Of a DNA stretch of 64,000 bases, positions 39,156 through 48,472 are shown piece after piece. The notes beneath the pieces are model-generated. The model had not been told where the DNA came from. It ran no database searches and saw only the letters and a program-made list of their open reading frames with translations. Numbering within the stretch: position 1 is the stretch's first letter; each line of letters starts with the position of its first letter. The DNA is from Burkholderia sp. lig30 (GTDB lineage: Bacteria; Pseudomonadota; Gammaproteobacteria; Burkholderiales; Burkholderiaceae), in the NCBI RefSeq assembly GCF_000687455.2, contig NZ_JGVW01000069.1:35789-99788 (forward strand), given 5' to 3'. A program made the translations under genes and the position numbers.

Positions 39156-39611
39156 TCAAGGTTGCCACTGAGTGAGCAGGCGATGCAACTCGGTGCGATC
39201 CGTTTCGGTATGCAAACGCTCGCGTGCATCGCGGTCGGACAGCAGCTGCGCGATTTCCGACAGGATTTCGAGATGCTGCTGGGTGGCTTGCTCGGGCACG
39301 AGCAGAAAAATCAGGAGGGAAACCGGCTGGCCGTCGGGCGCTTCGAACGGAATCGGCTCGGCGAGCCGCACGAACGCGGCGAGCGGATGCTTGAGGCCCT
39401 TGATGCGCCCGTGCGGAATCGCGACGCCTTCGCCCAGCCCGGTCGAGCCGAGACGTTCACGCGCGAACAGGTTGTCGGTGACGGTGCTGCGGGCGACGCC
39501 GTTCTGATTCTCGAACATCAGCCCGGCTTGTTCGAAGACGCGTTTCTTGCTGGTGACGGAGAGGTCGATGACGACGTTCTCTAGGGGCAGGATTTTGGCT
39601 AGGCGATTCAT
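39156..39611 (-). CDS. ptsN: nitrogen-regulatory PTS EIIA component
   Basis: 151-residue EIIA(Ntr) with the phosphorylated H67 in GVAIPHGRIKG. It does not transport sugar; phosphorylation state controls potassium uptake, sigma-54 functions and PHB turnover in other proteobacteria. ATG 39611 is the conserved start (MNRLAKILPLENV); an upstream ATG at 39668 would add 19 unlikely residues. A leftward TATAAT lies at 39753-39758. Confidence 0.95.
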   Translation of the reverse strand: MNRLAKILPLENVVIDLSVTSKKRVFEQAGLMFENQNGVARSTVTDNLFARERLGSTGLGEGVAIPHGRIKGLKHPLAAFVRLAEPIPFEAPDGQPVSLLIFLLVPEQATQQHLEILSEIAQLLSDRDARERLHTETDRTELHRLLTQWQP

Positions 39612-39752
39612 GTTGGCAGGCGAATGGGCGGCCTGGGGTCTCCTCGCGGCGGCAGACTGATTTTCCATGTATGGCGATATCAAGGCGTTAGGCGATGGAG
39701 ACCTGCAAGGCACGGCGACCCGTGCCCAACGCCCCCCGGCAATAACCGGAGC

Positions 39753-39758
39753 ATTATA
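39753..39758 (-). promoter_or_regulatory. -10 element upstream of ptsN
   Basis: Leftward TATAAT in the 289-nt gap between the hpf terminator and ptsN; the -35 is weak. It implies ptsN-hprK-rapZ can be transcribed independently of hpf. Confidence 0.4.
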
Positions 39759-39852
39759 GAACACAGCCGCGCGCGTGGCGCGCCGCGGCCCGGGGCCGCA
39801 AACGGCGGCGCGGCGGCTGCCGTTGCGCTGCCCGGCGGGCTTTGCCGGCGCA

Positions 39853-39880
39853 TAAAAAAACCGCCCGGTGAACCGGGCGG
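39853..39880 (-). terminator. hpf terminator
   Basis: CCGCCCGG / CCGGGCGG stem with TGAA loop (39861-39880) and seven to eight T on the leftward strand (39854-39860). Confidence 0.9.
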
Positions 39881-39900
39881 CGTGGCTTGGCGTGAACGCA

Positions 39901-40260
39901 TCACTGCGGTGGCACTTCGATCTGCTCAACAGCGGGTTGAAGCTTGATCGGGTCGTGCGCGTGCGTCTGCAGGCGCTCCATGTGCTTGACGACTTGCCGG
40001 TCGAGCTTGTCGATCAGGAGGTCGATCGCCGCGTACAGGTTGCCGTTCGCGCTTTCGACGAAGATGTCCTTGCCCTTCAGATGCAGATTGATTTCCGCGC
40101 GCTGCTGCGTGTCCTTTTCCGTGTGGTTGTCGACCGAGAGGATCACAGTGCCATCGATGACCTGATCGCTATGTCGTAGCACCCTGTCCAGCTTGGTGAT
40201 CACGTAATCGCGAATTGCAGGCGTGACTTCGAGATGGTGTCCACTGATCTTCAGGTTCAT
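39901..40260 (-). CDS. hpf: ribosome hibernation promoting factor (short form)
   Basis: 119-residue HPF/YfiA-family protein ([20 protein letters not shown]), which binds the 30S decoding centre to stabilise inactive ribosomes. It lacks the C-terminal dimerisation domain of the long form. It follows rpoN, its usual neighbour, with a 161-nt gap that may hold a promoter. Confidence 0.95.
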   Translation of the reverse strand: MNLKISGHHLEVTPAIRDYVITKLDRVLRHSDQVIDGTVILSVDNHTEKDTQQRAEINLHLKGKDIFVESANGNLYAAIDLLIDKLDRQVVKHMERLQTHAHDPIKLQPAVEQIEVPPQ

Positions 40261-40421
40261 AGTGCTTCTCCAAGCTAATGGCCACCTGACCGCTTCGATG
40301 CGGATGCGCCGGTCGACTTGCCTTCGCCGCCTGATGCGGCCGAGATTGCGGACAGATCGGCCGGCCTGTCCGTCAACAGCACGGTGGCCGGAACATGCCT
40401 GCCGCCGACGTGGGCAACAGG

Positions 40422-41921
40422 CTAAAGAGACTTTCGCAGATTCACTGCCGGGATCTTGAGGGCTTCGCGATACTTCGCGACGGTGCGGCGCGCGACCACG
40501 AAACCTTGTTCTGCCAGCAGCTCGGCGATTCGGCTGTCCGAAAGAGGCGATTTGGTGTCTTCGGCTCCTATCAGTTGCTTGATGAGTGCGCGGATGGCCG
40601 TCGATGAGGCGGCGCCTCCGGTATCGGTCGACACGTGTGATCCGAAGAAGTACTTAAATTCCAGCGTCCCGAACGGGGTGAGCATGTACTTGCCGGTTGT
40701 CACACGGGAGACAGTCGACTCGTGTAGGCCCAGCGTATCAGCTATTTCCCGCAAAACCAAGGGGCGCATCGCGATTTCGCCGTGCGCAAAGAAATTCTTC
40801 TGACGTTCGACAATGGCTTGTGCGACGCGCAGGATCGTCTCGAAGCGCTGCTGGATATTCTTGATCAGCCAGCGTGCTTCCTGCAGCTGCTGCTTGAGCG
40901 AGCCCGCGGCCGGATCGCCGCGGCTGTTGCGCAGGATGTTCGCGTAGAGGTTGTTGATCCGCAGGCGCGGCATGACCTCCGGGTTCAGTTCGGCCAGCCA
41001 GCCCTGGCCGACCTTCTTCACGATGATGTCGGGCACGACGTAGTCCGCCTCGGCCTTGCCGTACGCGGCGCCGGGGAACGGCTCCAGCGAGCGGATCAGC
41101 GCGTGCGCGTCGCGCAGCTCGTCGTCGTTCGTCTTCAGGTGCTTGCGCAACCGTGTGAAGTCGCGCGCCGCGAGCAGCTCCAGGTATTGCGACACGATCT
41201 CGAGCGCGAGCGTGCGCGTCGGGGACGGATCGAGCCGCAGCAGCTGCAGCTTCAGGCATTCGGATGCCGAGCGGGCCCCGACCCCGGCTGGATCGAAGCT
41301 GTGCAGCAACGCGAGCGCGGCGTTCAGTTCGTCGATGTCGACTTCGAGCTCGGCCGGAAGATCGGTGAGCACCTCGTCGAGCGATGCGGGGAGGTAGCCG
41401 TCGTCGTCGAGCGACTCGATCAGGAACATCACGAGCGCGCGGTCGCGCGGGCTCGCCTGCGTGACGCGCAACTGCGAGGACAGGTGGTCGCGCAGCGACG
41501 TGGAGGCTTCCTGGATCTGCAGCGGCGGGAGGTCGTCGTCATCCGACGCGCCGCTCGCGCGGCCGAATTCCTCGAGGTTCCACTGGCTGGAATCGGCGTT
41601 GTCGCCGGAGGCGTAGCTGTCGTATTCGTCGGCGCCGGCGGGCTCGTCGCGCTCGCCCGTCTGGGTGCCGCTGTTCGCGCCCGGCACCGGCTCGGCCTGG
41701 GGCGAGCCGGGCGTTTGCGCGATCAGCGAGCCGTCGGCCGCGACGCGCAGCGGGCTGGCGATCCATTCATCGTCGTTCTCGAGCAGCGGATTCTGGGCGA
41801 TGGCCATCGCCACTTCCTGCTGCAATTCGAGCGTCGACAGCTGAAGCAGCCGGATGGACTGCTGGAGCTGCGGTGTCAGCGCGAGATGTTGCGACAGGCG
41901 GAGTTGGAGGCTGGCTTTCAT
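40422..41921 (-). CDS. rpoN: RNA polymerase sigma-54 factor
   Basis: 499-residue sigma-54. Glutamine-rich activator-interacting region I ([20 protein letters not shown]), acidic linker (about 65-140), core-binding domain, HTH, and the RpoN box [10 protein letters not shown] near the C-terminus for -24 recognition. ATG 41921 is the conserved start; an in-frame ATG at 41975 is rejected. No clear ribosome site precedes it, so it may depend on coupling or leader structure: a nested hairpin lies in the 143-nt gap after lptB. Confidence 0.97.
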   Translation of the reverse strand: MKASLQLRLSQHLALTPQLQQSIRLLQLSTLELQQEVAMAIAQNPLLENDDEWIASPLRVAADGSLIAQTPGSPQAEPVPGANSGTQTGERDEPAGADEYDSYASGDNADSSQWNLEEFGRASGASDDDDLPPLQIQEASTSLRDHLSSQLRVTQASPRDRALVMFLIESLDDDGYLPASLDEVLTDLPAELEVDIDELNAALALLHSFDPAGVGARSASECLKLQLLRLDPSPTRTLALEIVSQYLELLAARDFTRLRKHLKTNDDELRDAHALIRSLEPFPGAAYGKAEADYVVPDIIVKKVGQGWLAELNPEVMPRLRINNLYANILRNSRGDPAAGSLKQQLQEARWLIKNIQQRFETILRVAQAIVERQKNFFAHGEIAMRPLVLREIADTLGLHESTVSRVTTGKYMLTPFGTLEFKYFFGSHVSTDTGGAASSTAIRALIKQLIGAEDTKSPLSDSRIAELLAEQGFVVARRTVAKYREALKIPAVNLRKSL

Positions 41922-41990
41922 GGCAAGTAGGAGGTCATACCCGAAGTTTGCCATGACCCAGCCACATTGAGCCATTCGCGATTACGCGCG

Positions 41991-42056
41991 GCGGGGCGGC
42001 CGGCCATGAAACGGGGAACGGCCCCGCGCGGCATGGCCGCCACCGGGCCGCCCCGC
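41991..42056 (-). other. nested three-stem hairpin between lptB and rpoN
   Basis: Outer 11-bp perfect stem GCGGGGCGGCC / GGCCGCCCCGC (41991-42001, 42046-42056), contiguous middle 7-bp stem GGCCATG / CATGGCC (42002-42008, 42032-42038), inner 5-bp stem CGGGG / CCCCG (42012-42016, 42022-42026). No T run follows, so it is not a standard terminator; it may stabilise the upstream message 3' end or reduce rpoN readthrough. Confidence 0.65.
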
Positions 42057-42064
42057 GGTGCGTG

Positions 42065-42841
42065 TCACATGCGGAAGTGCTCGCCGAGATAGACGCGGCG
42101 CACGCTCTCGTTCTCGATGATCTCGCTGGGCGCGCCGGCTGCCAGCACGGTGCCGTCGCTGATGATGTACGCGTGGTCGCAGATGCCGAGCGTTTCCCGA
42201 ACGTTGTGGTCCGTGATGAGCACGCCGATGTTGCGCTGCTTCAGGAACTTGACGATCTTCTGGATCTCGAGCACGGCGATCGGGTCGACCCCCGCGAACG
42301 GCTCATCGAGCAGGATGAAGCTCGGGCTGCTCGCCAGCGCGCGCGCGATCTCGACGCGGCGGCGCTCGCCGCCGGACAGCGACAGCGCCGGGTTCTCGCG
42401 CAGGTGGCCGATCTGCAGCTCGTCGAGCAACGCTTCGGTGCGCGACGCGATCTCGTCCTTCGACAGCCGCTTGCCGTTGTCGCCGTGCTGCAGTTCGAGC
42501 ACCGCGCGGATGTTTTCCTCGACGGTCAGCTTGCGGAACACCGACGCTTCCTGCGGCAGGTACGACAGGCCGAGCGACGCGCGCTTGTGGATCGGCAACA
42601 GGCTGATCGAGCTGCCGTTCAGCGAGATTTCGCCCGCGTCGAGCGGCACGAGCCCGACGATCATGTAGAACGACGTGGTCTTGCCCGCGCCGTTCGGGCC
42701 GAGCAGGCCGACGACTTCGCCGCTCGTGACGTCGAGCGACACGTCCTTGACGACGGTGCGCGAGCCGTAGCGCTTCTTCAGGTTGCGGACGACGAGCGAG
42801 CTGGTGGTGCCGGCCGGCTGACGGTTCGGTAGCGCGTTCAT
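42065..42841 (-). CDS. lptB: LPS export ABC transporter ATPase LptB
   Basis: 258-residue ATPase of the LptB2FG extractor that drives LPS from inner to outer membrane. Walker [10 protein letters not shown], signature LSGGERRR, Walker [14 protein letters not shown], switch His in ITDHNV. It starts inside the lptA stop region with a 4-bp ATGA overlap. Followed by rpoN, the usual order. Confidence 0.97.
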   Translation of the reverse strand: MNALPNRQPAGTTSSLVVRNLKKRYGSRTVVKDVSLDVTSGEVVGLLGPNGAGKTTSFYMIVGLVPLDAGEISLNGSSISLLPIHKRASLGLSYLPQEASVFRKLTVEENIRAVLELQHGDNGKRLSKDEIASRTEALLDELQIGHLRENPALSLSGGERRRVEIARALASSPSFILLDEPFAGVDPIAVLEIQKIVKFLKQRNIGVLITDHNVRETLGICDHAYIISDGTVLAAGAPSEIIENESVRRVYLGEHFRM

Positions 42842-43503
42842 TCGCCCGGCACTCCCTGGATGGTCGTCGACGGCGCGAGTTTCGTGCCGGGGCCGGACAG
42901 CGGCGCGGGGCCGCCGTTCTTCGGCGACAGCATCGCGCGCACGCGGCCGGTCGGGTTGCCCGGCGCGGCGACGTCCTTGCCGCCCCGCGCGGTGTAGAAG
43001 TCGCGCTGGCCGTCGTAAGTGATCACGCTGCCGTGCACGGTGTCGGCGATCGTCGACAGGCCCTGCAGGCGGCGCACGGTCGCGGCGGTCGTCAGCGTCG
43101 TCAGGTCCTGCTTGCCGTCGTAGTCGATGCGCTCGCCGTCGCCGTCGATGTACTCGTCGAGCCCTTCGCGCTTCTGGCGGAACGACGCGTGCTTCTTGCC
43201 GCTGCCGTAGGAGGTCGCGTACTGGTAGCCTTCCGGGTCCTGGCGGATTTCGACACGGTCGCCCTTGATGATGATCGTGCCCTTCGTAATGACGACGTTG
43301 CCGGTCGCGACGGTGACCTGCTTCAGGTCGTCATAGGTCAGGTTGTCCGCCTCGACGTTGATCGGCTTGCCCTGGTCGGCCTTTTCGGCGTGGGCGGCGG
43401 GCGCCAGCCCGGCCAGCGGGAGCGTCACGAGCGCCGCGGCGAACGCGGCGCGGGCAGCGCGCCTGGCGCCGCCGGGAATCAGACTCGGGAACGGTTCGTT
43501 CAT
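42838..43503 (-). CDS. lptA: LPS transport periplasmic protein LptA
   Basis: 221-residue beta-jellyroll bridge protein. Signal peptide ending near AAHA-EK (about residue 39); OstA-type strands such as [13 protein letters not shown] and [19 protein letters not shown]. The C-terminal tail is Pro/Gly-rich and longer than in E. coli. Lies 20 nt after lptC. Confidence 0.95.
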   Translation of the reverse strand: MNEPFPSLIPGGARRAARAAFAAALVTLPLAGLAPAAHAEKADQGKPINVEADNLTYDDLKQVTVATGNVVITKGTIIIKGDRVEIRQDPEGYQYATSYGSGKKHASFRQKREGLDEYIDGDGERIDYDGKQDLTTLTTAATVRRLQGLSTIADTVHGSVITYDGQRDFYTARGGKDVAAPGNPTGRVRAMLSPKNGGPAPLSGPGTKLAPSTTIQGVPGE

Positions 43504-43523
43504 GCGGTCACGCGTGGGATGGG

Positions 43524-44138
43524 TTACTTGGGTTGGCTTCTTGAGCTGCCGGACGTACCGGACGCGGCGATCGTGCCGCGAACGTTGCCGTAAAGCTCGA
43601 TGACCCGGGTGACGTTGTTGTACTTCATGCCGTCGGTGGCATTCATGACCGACAGGCCGCGCTGAAGTTTAACCGGCTTTTCGGTCTGGATCACATCGTC
43701 ATTGACGAAGATCCGGAAGTGCTCGGAATCCGCCTGCATCTGTGGATCGGTGCCGCCCGCCGCGCGCAGGATCCGCGCATCGTCGTACAGGTCGACGATC
43801 GACACGTCGCCGTTGACGGTGCCGCGCTTCGAGGTGGTCGTCACGACCGGCTTGTCCGGCTGGAACGCGCGCATCGCGGGACGGGTCAGGTCGCTCGTCT
43901 CGTTGTCCTCGTAGTGGAGCAGCTTCACCGCGGTCAGCCGGTACTGGGTCTGGCCGGACTGGTCGAGCTCGGAGACCGAGAAGTTGTCGGCGAAATAGTC
44001 GGGCGTGTGGGTTTTCGGCCGCGCGGCGTCGCCGCCGGGCGGCGGCAGCGTCGCCTGCAGCAGCCACCAGGTGATGCCGGCGAGCGCCGCGACGGCGACG
44101 AGCGGGATCAGCTGGGTCAAGCGGAACCGGTTGTTCAT
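43524..44138 (-). CDS. lptC: LPS export protein LptC
   Basis: 204-residue bitopic protein with one N-terminal membrane helix (about residues 8-28) and a periplasmic jellyroll that passes LPS from LptB2FG to LptA (HTPDYFADNFSVSELD, then ARILRAAGG). Starts 3 nt after kdsC stops. The serine-rich tail is likely disordered. Confidence 0.93.
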   Translation of the reverse strand: MNNRFRLTQLIPLVAVAALAGITWWLLQATLPPPGGDAARPKTHTPDYFADNFSVSELDQSGQTQYRLTAVKLLHYEDNETSDLTRPAMRAFQPDKPVVTTTSKRGTVNGDVSIVDLYDDARILRAAGGTDPQMQADSEHFRIFVNDDVIQTEKPVKLQRGLSVMNATDGMKYNNVTRVIELYGNVRGTIAASGTSGSSRSQPK

Positions 44139-44141
44139 CCG

Positions 44142-44678
44142 TCAGGCTCCGCAGGCCGCGGCGAGCAGCGCGTCGTAACGGCGCTGGGCGCGCAGGATCG
44201 TGTCGCAGACCTCGCGCACCGCGCCCTGGCCGCCCGGGCTGCGCGCGACCCAGTGCGCGCGGGCGATCACCTCGGGGTGCGCGTTCGCCGGCGCCGTCGC
44301 GAAGCCGCAGCGCAGCATCACCGGCAGGTCGGGCCAGTCGTCGCCCATGTAGCCGCATGCATCGGGCGCGATGCCGAGCGTGCCGAGCAGTTCGTCGAAC
44401 GTGACGCGCTTGTTCTCGACGCCCTGGAACAGATGCGCGATCCGCATTTCCTTTGCGCGCGCGGTGACGATCTCCGAGCGGCGCCCGGTGATGATCGCCG
44501 TCGCGATGCCTGCCTCGCCGAGCAGCTTCACGCCGTGGCCGTCGAGCGAGTTGAACGACTTCATCGTGTCGCCCGCCGCGGTAAACAGCAGGCCGCCATC
44601 GGTCAGCACGCCGTCGACGTCGAAAATCATCAGCTTCACGCGGCTCGCGCGTTCGTCGGCAGTCAGCGCAGCCGTCAT
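44142..44678 (-). CDS. kdsC: 3-deoxy-D-manno-octulosonate 8-phosphate phosphatase
   Basis: 178-residue HAD phosphatase giving free Kdo for LPS inner core. Nucleophile motif FDVDGVLTDGG near residue 20, ITGRRS (motif II) and MGDDWPDLP (motif IV). ATG 44678 overlaps the kdsD stop by 1 bp, so the two are coupled. Confidence 0.96.
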   Translation of the reverse strand: MTAALTADERASRVKLMIFDVDGVLTDGGLLFTAAGDTMKSFNSLDGHGVKLLGEAGIATAIITGRRSEIVTARAKEMRIAHLFQGVENKRVTFDELLGTLGIAPDACGYMGDDWPDLPVMLRCGFATAPANAHPEVIARAHWVARSPGGQGAVREVCDTILRAQRRYDALLAAACGA

Positions 44679-45661
44679 CAGATCACCTTCTTCGAGAACA
44701 GGTCGTGCATGTTGAGCGCGCCGATCAGCGCGCCCGCGGCGTCGACCACCAGCATCTGGTTGATCCGGTGGCGCTCCATCAGCTCCACCGCCTCGACCGC
44801 GAGCTGGTCCGGCCCGATCGTGCGCGGGTGGCGCGTCATCACGTCGGTGATCGGCAGCTTGCGGAAGTCGCCGTCGCGCTCCAGCACGCGGCGCAGGTCG
44901 CCGTCGGTGAAGATGCCGGCGACCTGCTGGTCCGGGCCGAGCACGGCCGTCATGCCCATGCGTTTCGCGGTGATCTGGAAGAGGGCGTCCGACAGCGTCG
45001 CGTCGAGCGTGACCGCCGGCACTTCGTCGCCGGTACGCATCACGTCGCGCACGTAGGTGAGCAGGCGCCGGCCGAGTGCGCCGCCCGGATGCGAACGGGC
45101 GAAGTCCTCCGAGCCGAAGCCGCGCGCGTCGAGCACGGCGACCGCGAGCGCGTCGCCGAGCGCGAGCGCGGCGGTCGTGCTGGCGGTGGGCGCGAGGTTG
45201 AGCGGGCACGCTTCCTTCGCGACCGCGGCGTTCAGGTTGACGTCGGCGAGCTTGCCGAGGCTCGACTCGGGCCGGCCCGTCATCGCGATCAGCTTCGCGC
45301 CGAGTCGCTTGACGAGCGGCAGGATCGCGACGAGCTCTTCCGATTCGCCGGAATGCGAAATGCCGATGAAGACGTCGTCCTGCGTCACCATCCCGAGGTC
45401 GCCGTGGCTCGCCTCGGCCGGATGGACGAAGAACGCCGGCGTGCCGGTGCTCGCGAGCGTGGCCGCGATCTTGCGCGCGATGTGCCCCGATTTGCCGATT
45501 CCGGACACCACGACGCGGCCGCGGCAGTTGAGCAGCAGCGCGACGGCCGCGACGAAATCGCCGTTGAGCTGGTCGCGCAGCGCACGCACGGCATCGGCCT
45601 CGATGTCGAGCACGTTGCGGGCGAGCGCAAGCGCCCGATCGTCATTGATTTTCGCTATCAT
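44678..45661 (-). CDS. kdsD: arabinose-5-phosphate isomerase
   Basis: 327-residue KpsF/GutQ-family enzyme converting ribulose-5-P to arabinose-5-P, the first step to Kdo. SIS domain (VVVSGIGKSGHIARK, FVHPAEASHGDLGM, SHSGESEE) then two CBS domains (TDGDLRR, LIGALNMHDLF). It heads the leftward kds-lpt-rpoN cluster. The ATG lies only 6 nt past a TGCTATACT extended -10 and has no ribosome site, suggesting a leaderless transcript. Confidence 0.96.
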   Translation of the reverse strand: MIAKINDDRALALARNVLDIEADAVRALRDQLNGDFVAAVALLLNCRGRVVVSGIGKSGHIARKIAATLASTGTPAFFVHPAEASHGDLGMVTQDDVFIGISHSGESEELVAILPLVKRLGAKLIAMTGRPESSLGKLADVNLNAAVAKEACPLNLAPTASTTAALALGDALAVAVLDARGFGSEDFARSHPGGALGRRLLTYVRDVMRTGDEVPAVTLDATLSDALFQITAKRMGMTAVLGPDQQVAGIFTDGDLRRVLERDGDFRKLPITDVMTRHPRTIGPDQLAVEAVELMERHRINQMLVVDAAGALIGALNMHDLFSKKVI

Positions 45662-45667
45662 GCGCGG

Positions 45668-45676
45668 AGTATAGCA
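45668..45676 (-). promoter_or_regulatory. extended -10 promoter of kdsD
   Basis: Leftward TGCTATACT: a TGn extension plus TATACT (TATAAT with one mismatch). Transcription would start at or within a base or two of the kdsD ATG at 45661. Confidence 0.5.
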
Positions 45677-45799
45677 AAGGCGTTTGTTCGCCGCGCCGGC
45701 CCGGCAGGGCTTGCCCGCTGTCGCCCTGCCGTTGCCCATTCCCGGCCCAATCCCGCGCCCGCGTTTGCCGCGGCGCTGACGAACGAGGACGCTTCGCCC

Positions 45800-47806
45800 G
45801 TGATTTCCCCGCTCGAAATGACGCTCCTGCTGTTGCTGTCCTCGGTGGTGGGCGTCGTCGTGTTCCGTTCGCTGAACCTGCCGCCGATGCTCGGCTACCT
45901 GACCGTCGGCATCGTGGTCGGCCCGCACGCGTTCGGCGTCGCGGCGGATCTCGAGCGGGCCGAGCACCTCGCGGAATTCGGCGTGGTGTTCCTGATGTTC
46001 TCGATCGGCCTCGAATTCTCGCTCGCCAAGCTGCGCGCGATGCGGCGGCTCGTGTTCGGCCTCGGGCTGATGCAGGTGCTCGCGACGCTTGCGCTCGCGC
46101 TGCTGCTCGGCGCGCTGTTCGAGCGGTGGGTGCACATCACCTGGCAGGGCAGCATCGCGCTCGGCGGCGCGCTCGCGATGTCGTCGACCGCGATCGTCTC
46201 GAAGATGCTCGCCGAGCGGCTCGAGATCGAGACCGAGCACGGCCGCAACATCTTCGGCGTGCTGCTGTTCCAGGACCTCGCCGTCGTGCCGCTCCTGATC
46301 GTGATCTCTGCGTTCGGCGGCGAGTCGTCGAAGGATCTCGCGATGTCGCTCGGCCTCGCGGCCGTCAAGATCGTCATCGCGCTGTCGCTGCTGCTGTTCG
46401 TCGGCCAGCGCTTCATGACGCGCTGGCTCAACGTCGTCGCGCGGCGCCGCTCGCAGGAGCTGTTCGTGCTGAACCTGCTGCTCGTCACGCTCGGCGCGGC
46501 GTTCATCACCGACAGGTTCGGCCTGTCGCTCGCGCTCGGCGCGTTCATCGCCGGGATGCTGATTTCCGAGACGCCGTACCGGCATCAGGTCGAGGAGGAC
46601 ATCAAGCCGTTTCGCGACGTGCTGCTCGGCCTGTTCTTCGTGACGACCGGGATGCTGCTCGATCCGAGCGTGATCTGGCGGCATCCGTTCCTCGTGATCG
46701 GCTTCTTCGTCGGCCAGGTGCTGTTCAAGAGCACGACGATCACGGGGCTCGCGCGGCTGTTCGGCGCGTCGCCCGGCGTATCGATGCGCACCGGCCTCGG
46801 CCTCGCGCAGGCGGGCGAATTCGGCTTCGTGCTGCTGAACCTGATCCTCGACCGGCACCTGGTCGACCCGACGCTGCTGCAGGCGATCCTCGCGTCGATG
46901 CTGCTGTCGATGCTCGCCGCGCCGTTCCTGATCCAGAACGCCGACCGGATCGTGATGCGGCTGTCGTCGACCGAATGGATGCAGCAATCGCTGCAGATGA
47001 CCCGGATCGCGACGCAAAGCCTCAAGCAGCGCGGCCACGTGATCATCTGCGGCTACGGCCGCGCCGGGCAGAACCTGGCGCGGATGCTCGAGCAGGAGGG
47101 CATCGCGTACGTCGCGCTCGACCTCGATCCCGACCGCGTCAGCGCGGCCGCGGCGGCCGGCGAATCGGTGGTGTTCGGCGACGCCGCGCGCCGCGAGTCG
47201 CTGCTCGCGGCCGGCATCCATCGCGCGGCCGCGGTCGCGGTCACGTATGCGAACACGCCGTCCGCGCTGCGCGTGCTGCACAACGTCCATGAGCTGGAGC
47301 CGACGCTGCCGGCGATCGTGCGCACCGTCGACGATGCCGATCTCGACAAGCTGCTGGCCGCCGGCGCGACCGAGGTGATTCCGGAAATCGTCGAGGGCAG
47401 CCTGATGCTCGCGTCGCACACGCTCGTGCTGGTGGGCGTGCCGATGCGGCGCGTGGTGCGGCGCGTCGAGGAGATGCGCGACGAGCGCTACAGCCTGCTG
47501 CGCGGCTATTTCCGCGGCGCCGACGATGCGGAAGACGACGACCACGAGCAGGTGCGGCTACAATCGGTGCCGGTCGACGCGCACGCCGATGCAGTCGGGC
47601 GCTCGCTGGAGGAGCTCGGGCTGTTCTCGCTCGGGCTGGAAGTCACAGCGATCCGCCGGCACGGCATCCGCGGCGTGGCGCCGGACCCGCAGACCAAGCT
47701 GCGCGCGAGCGACATCGTCGTGCTGCGCGGGCTGCCCGAGGCGCTCGCGCTCGCGGAGGAGCGCCTGTCTCGCCATCGGCGGGAGGGGCCGGTTCCGGCC
47801 GCCTGA
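45800..47806 (+). CDS. CPA2-family monovalent cation:proton antiporter with RCK domains
   Basis: 668 residues: about 12 membrane helices to residue 390 (KefB/KefC type, with FLMFSIGLEFS and ALGAFIAGMLISETPY), a TrkA-N/RCK NAD-binding domain (VIICGYGRAGQNLARML, about 412-428) and a C-terminal TrkA-C domain. It probably exchanges K+ for H+. GTG 45800 is the start, with GAGGA about 10 nt upstream; extensions back over kdsD antisense are rejected. Divergent from kdsD, closed by a terminator just before apt. Confidence 0.93.
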   Translation: MISPLEMTLLLLLSSVVGVVVFRSLNLPPMLGYLTVGIVVGPHAFGVAADLERAEHLAEFGVVFLMFSIGLEFSLAKLRAMRRLVFGLGLMQVLATLALALLLGALFERWVHITWQGSIALGGALAMSSTAIVSKMLAERLEIETEHGRNIFGVLLFQDLAVVPLLIVISAFGGESSKDLAMSLGLAAVKIVIALSLLLFVGQRFMTRWLNVVARRRSQELFVLNLLLVTLGAAFITDRFGLSLALGAFIAGMLISETPYRHQVEEDIKPFRDVLLGLFFVTTGMLLDPSVIWRHPFLVIGFFVGQVLFKSTTITGLARLFGASPGVSMRTGLGLAQAGEFGFVLLNLILDRHLVDPTLLQAILASMLLSMLAAPFLIQNADRIVMRLSSTEWMQQSLQMTRIATQSLKQRGHVIICGYGRAGQNLARMLEQEGIAYVALDLDPDRVSAAAAAGESVVFGDAARRESLLAAGIHRAAAVAVTYANTPSALRVLHNVHELEPTLPAIVRTVDDADLDKLLAAGATEVIPEIVEGSLMLASHTLVLVGVPMRRVVRRVEEMRDERYSLLRGYFRGADDAEDDDHEQVRLQSVPVDAHADAVGRSLEELGLFSLGLEVTAIRRHGIRGVAPDPQTKLRASDIVVLRGLPEALALAEERLSRHRREGPVPAA

Positions 47807-47835
47807 CGCCGACCTTGTCTGACCCGTATTGTTCG

Positions 47836-47868
47836 AACGGTGCCCGATGCGTCGCGCACCGTTTTTTT
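47836..47868 (+). terminator. terminator immediately upstream of apt
   Basis: AACGGTGC / GCACCGTT stem (47836-47843, 47856-47863), 12-nt loop, seven T (47862-47868). It ends 11 nt before the apt ATG; the apt ribosome site begins right after the T run. Confidence 0.85.
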
Positions 47869-47879
47869 CGGAGAGTTTC

Positions 47880-48446
47880 ATGCCGCATTCGCCGTCGGGC
47901 GCACCGCTCGATCCCGTCGCATTCCTCCATAGCCAGATCCGCACCGTGCCCGACTGGCCGCAGCCGGGCGTGCAGTTCCGCGACATCACGCCGCTGCTGC
48001 AGAGCCCGAAGGCGCTCAGGGTGCTCGTCGACCTGTTCGTCGAGCGCTATGTCGACGCGAAGCTCGACTACGTCGCGGGGCTCGACGCGCGCGGCTTCAT
48101 CATCGCGCCGATCGTCGCGTACGAGCTGAACGTCGGCTTCGTGCCGATCCGCAAGGTCGGCAAGCTGCCGTACAAGACCCAGTCGGAGTCTTACGAACTG
48201 GAGTACGGCCGCGCGACGGTCGAGATCCACGAGGACGCGTGCCGGCCGGGCGACCGGGTGATCATCGTCGACGACCTGATCGCCACCGGCGGCACGATGA
48301 TGGCGGGCCGCAACCTGCTGCAGCGGCTCGGCGCCGTCGTCGTCGAGGGCGCGGCGATCATCGACCTGCCTGATCTCGGCGGCTCGGCGCTGCTGCGCGG
48401 CGCGGGCCTGCCGGTCTATACCGTGACCGAGTTCTCCGGCCACTGA
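47880..48446 (+). CDS. apt: adenine phosphoribosyltransferase
   Basis: 188-residue purine salvage enzyme (adenine + PRPP to AMP). PRPP-binding motif [14 protein letters not shown] near residue 125 and AGLDARGFI near 65. ATG 47880 has GGAGAG 5 nt upstream; the longer frame to 47829 would include terminator sequence. LysE-family gene follows 26 nt later. Confidence 0.97.
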   Translation: MPHSPSGAPLDPVAFLHSQIRTVPDWPQPGVQFRDITPLLQSPKALRVLVDLFVERYVDAKLDYVAGLDARGFIIAPIVAYELNVGFVPIRKVGKLPYKTQSESYELEYGRATVEIHEDACRPGDRVIIVDDLIATGGTMMAGRNLLQRLGAVVVEGAAIIDLPDLGGSALLRGAGLPVYTVTEFSGH

Positions 48447-48472
48447 GCGCCCCGTCCGGACCCGAGCCCACG

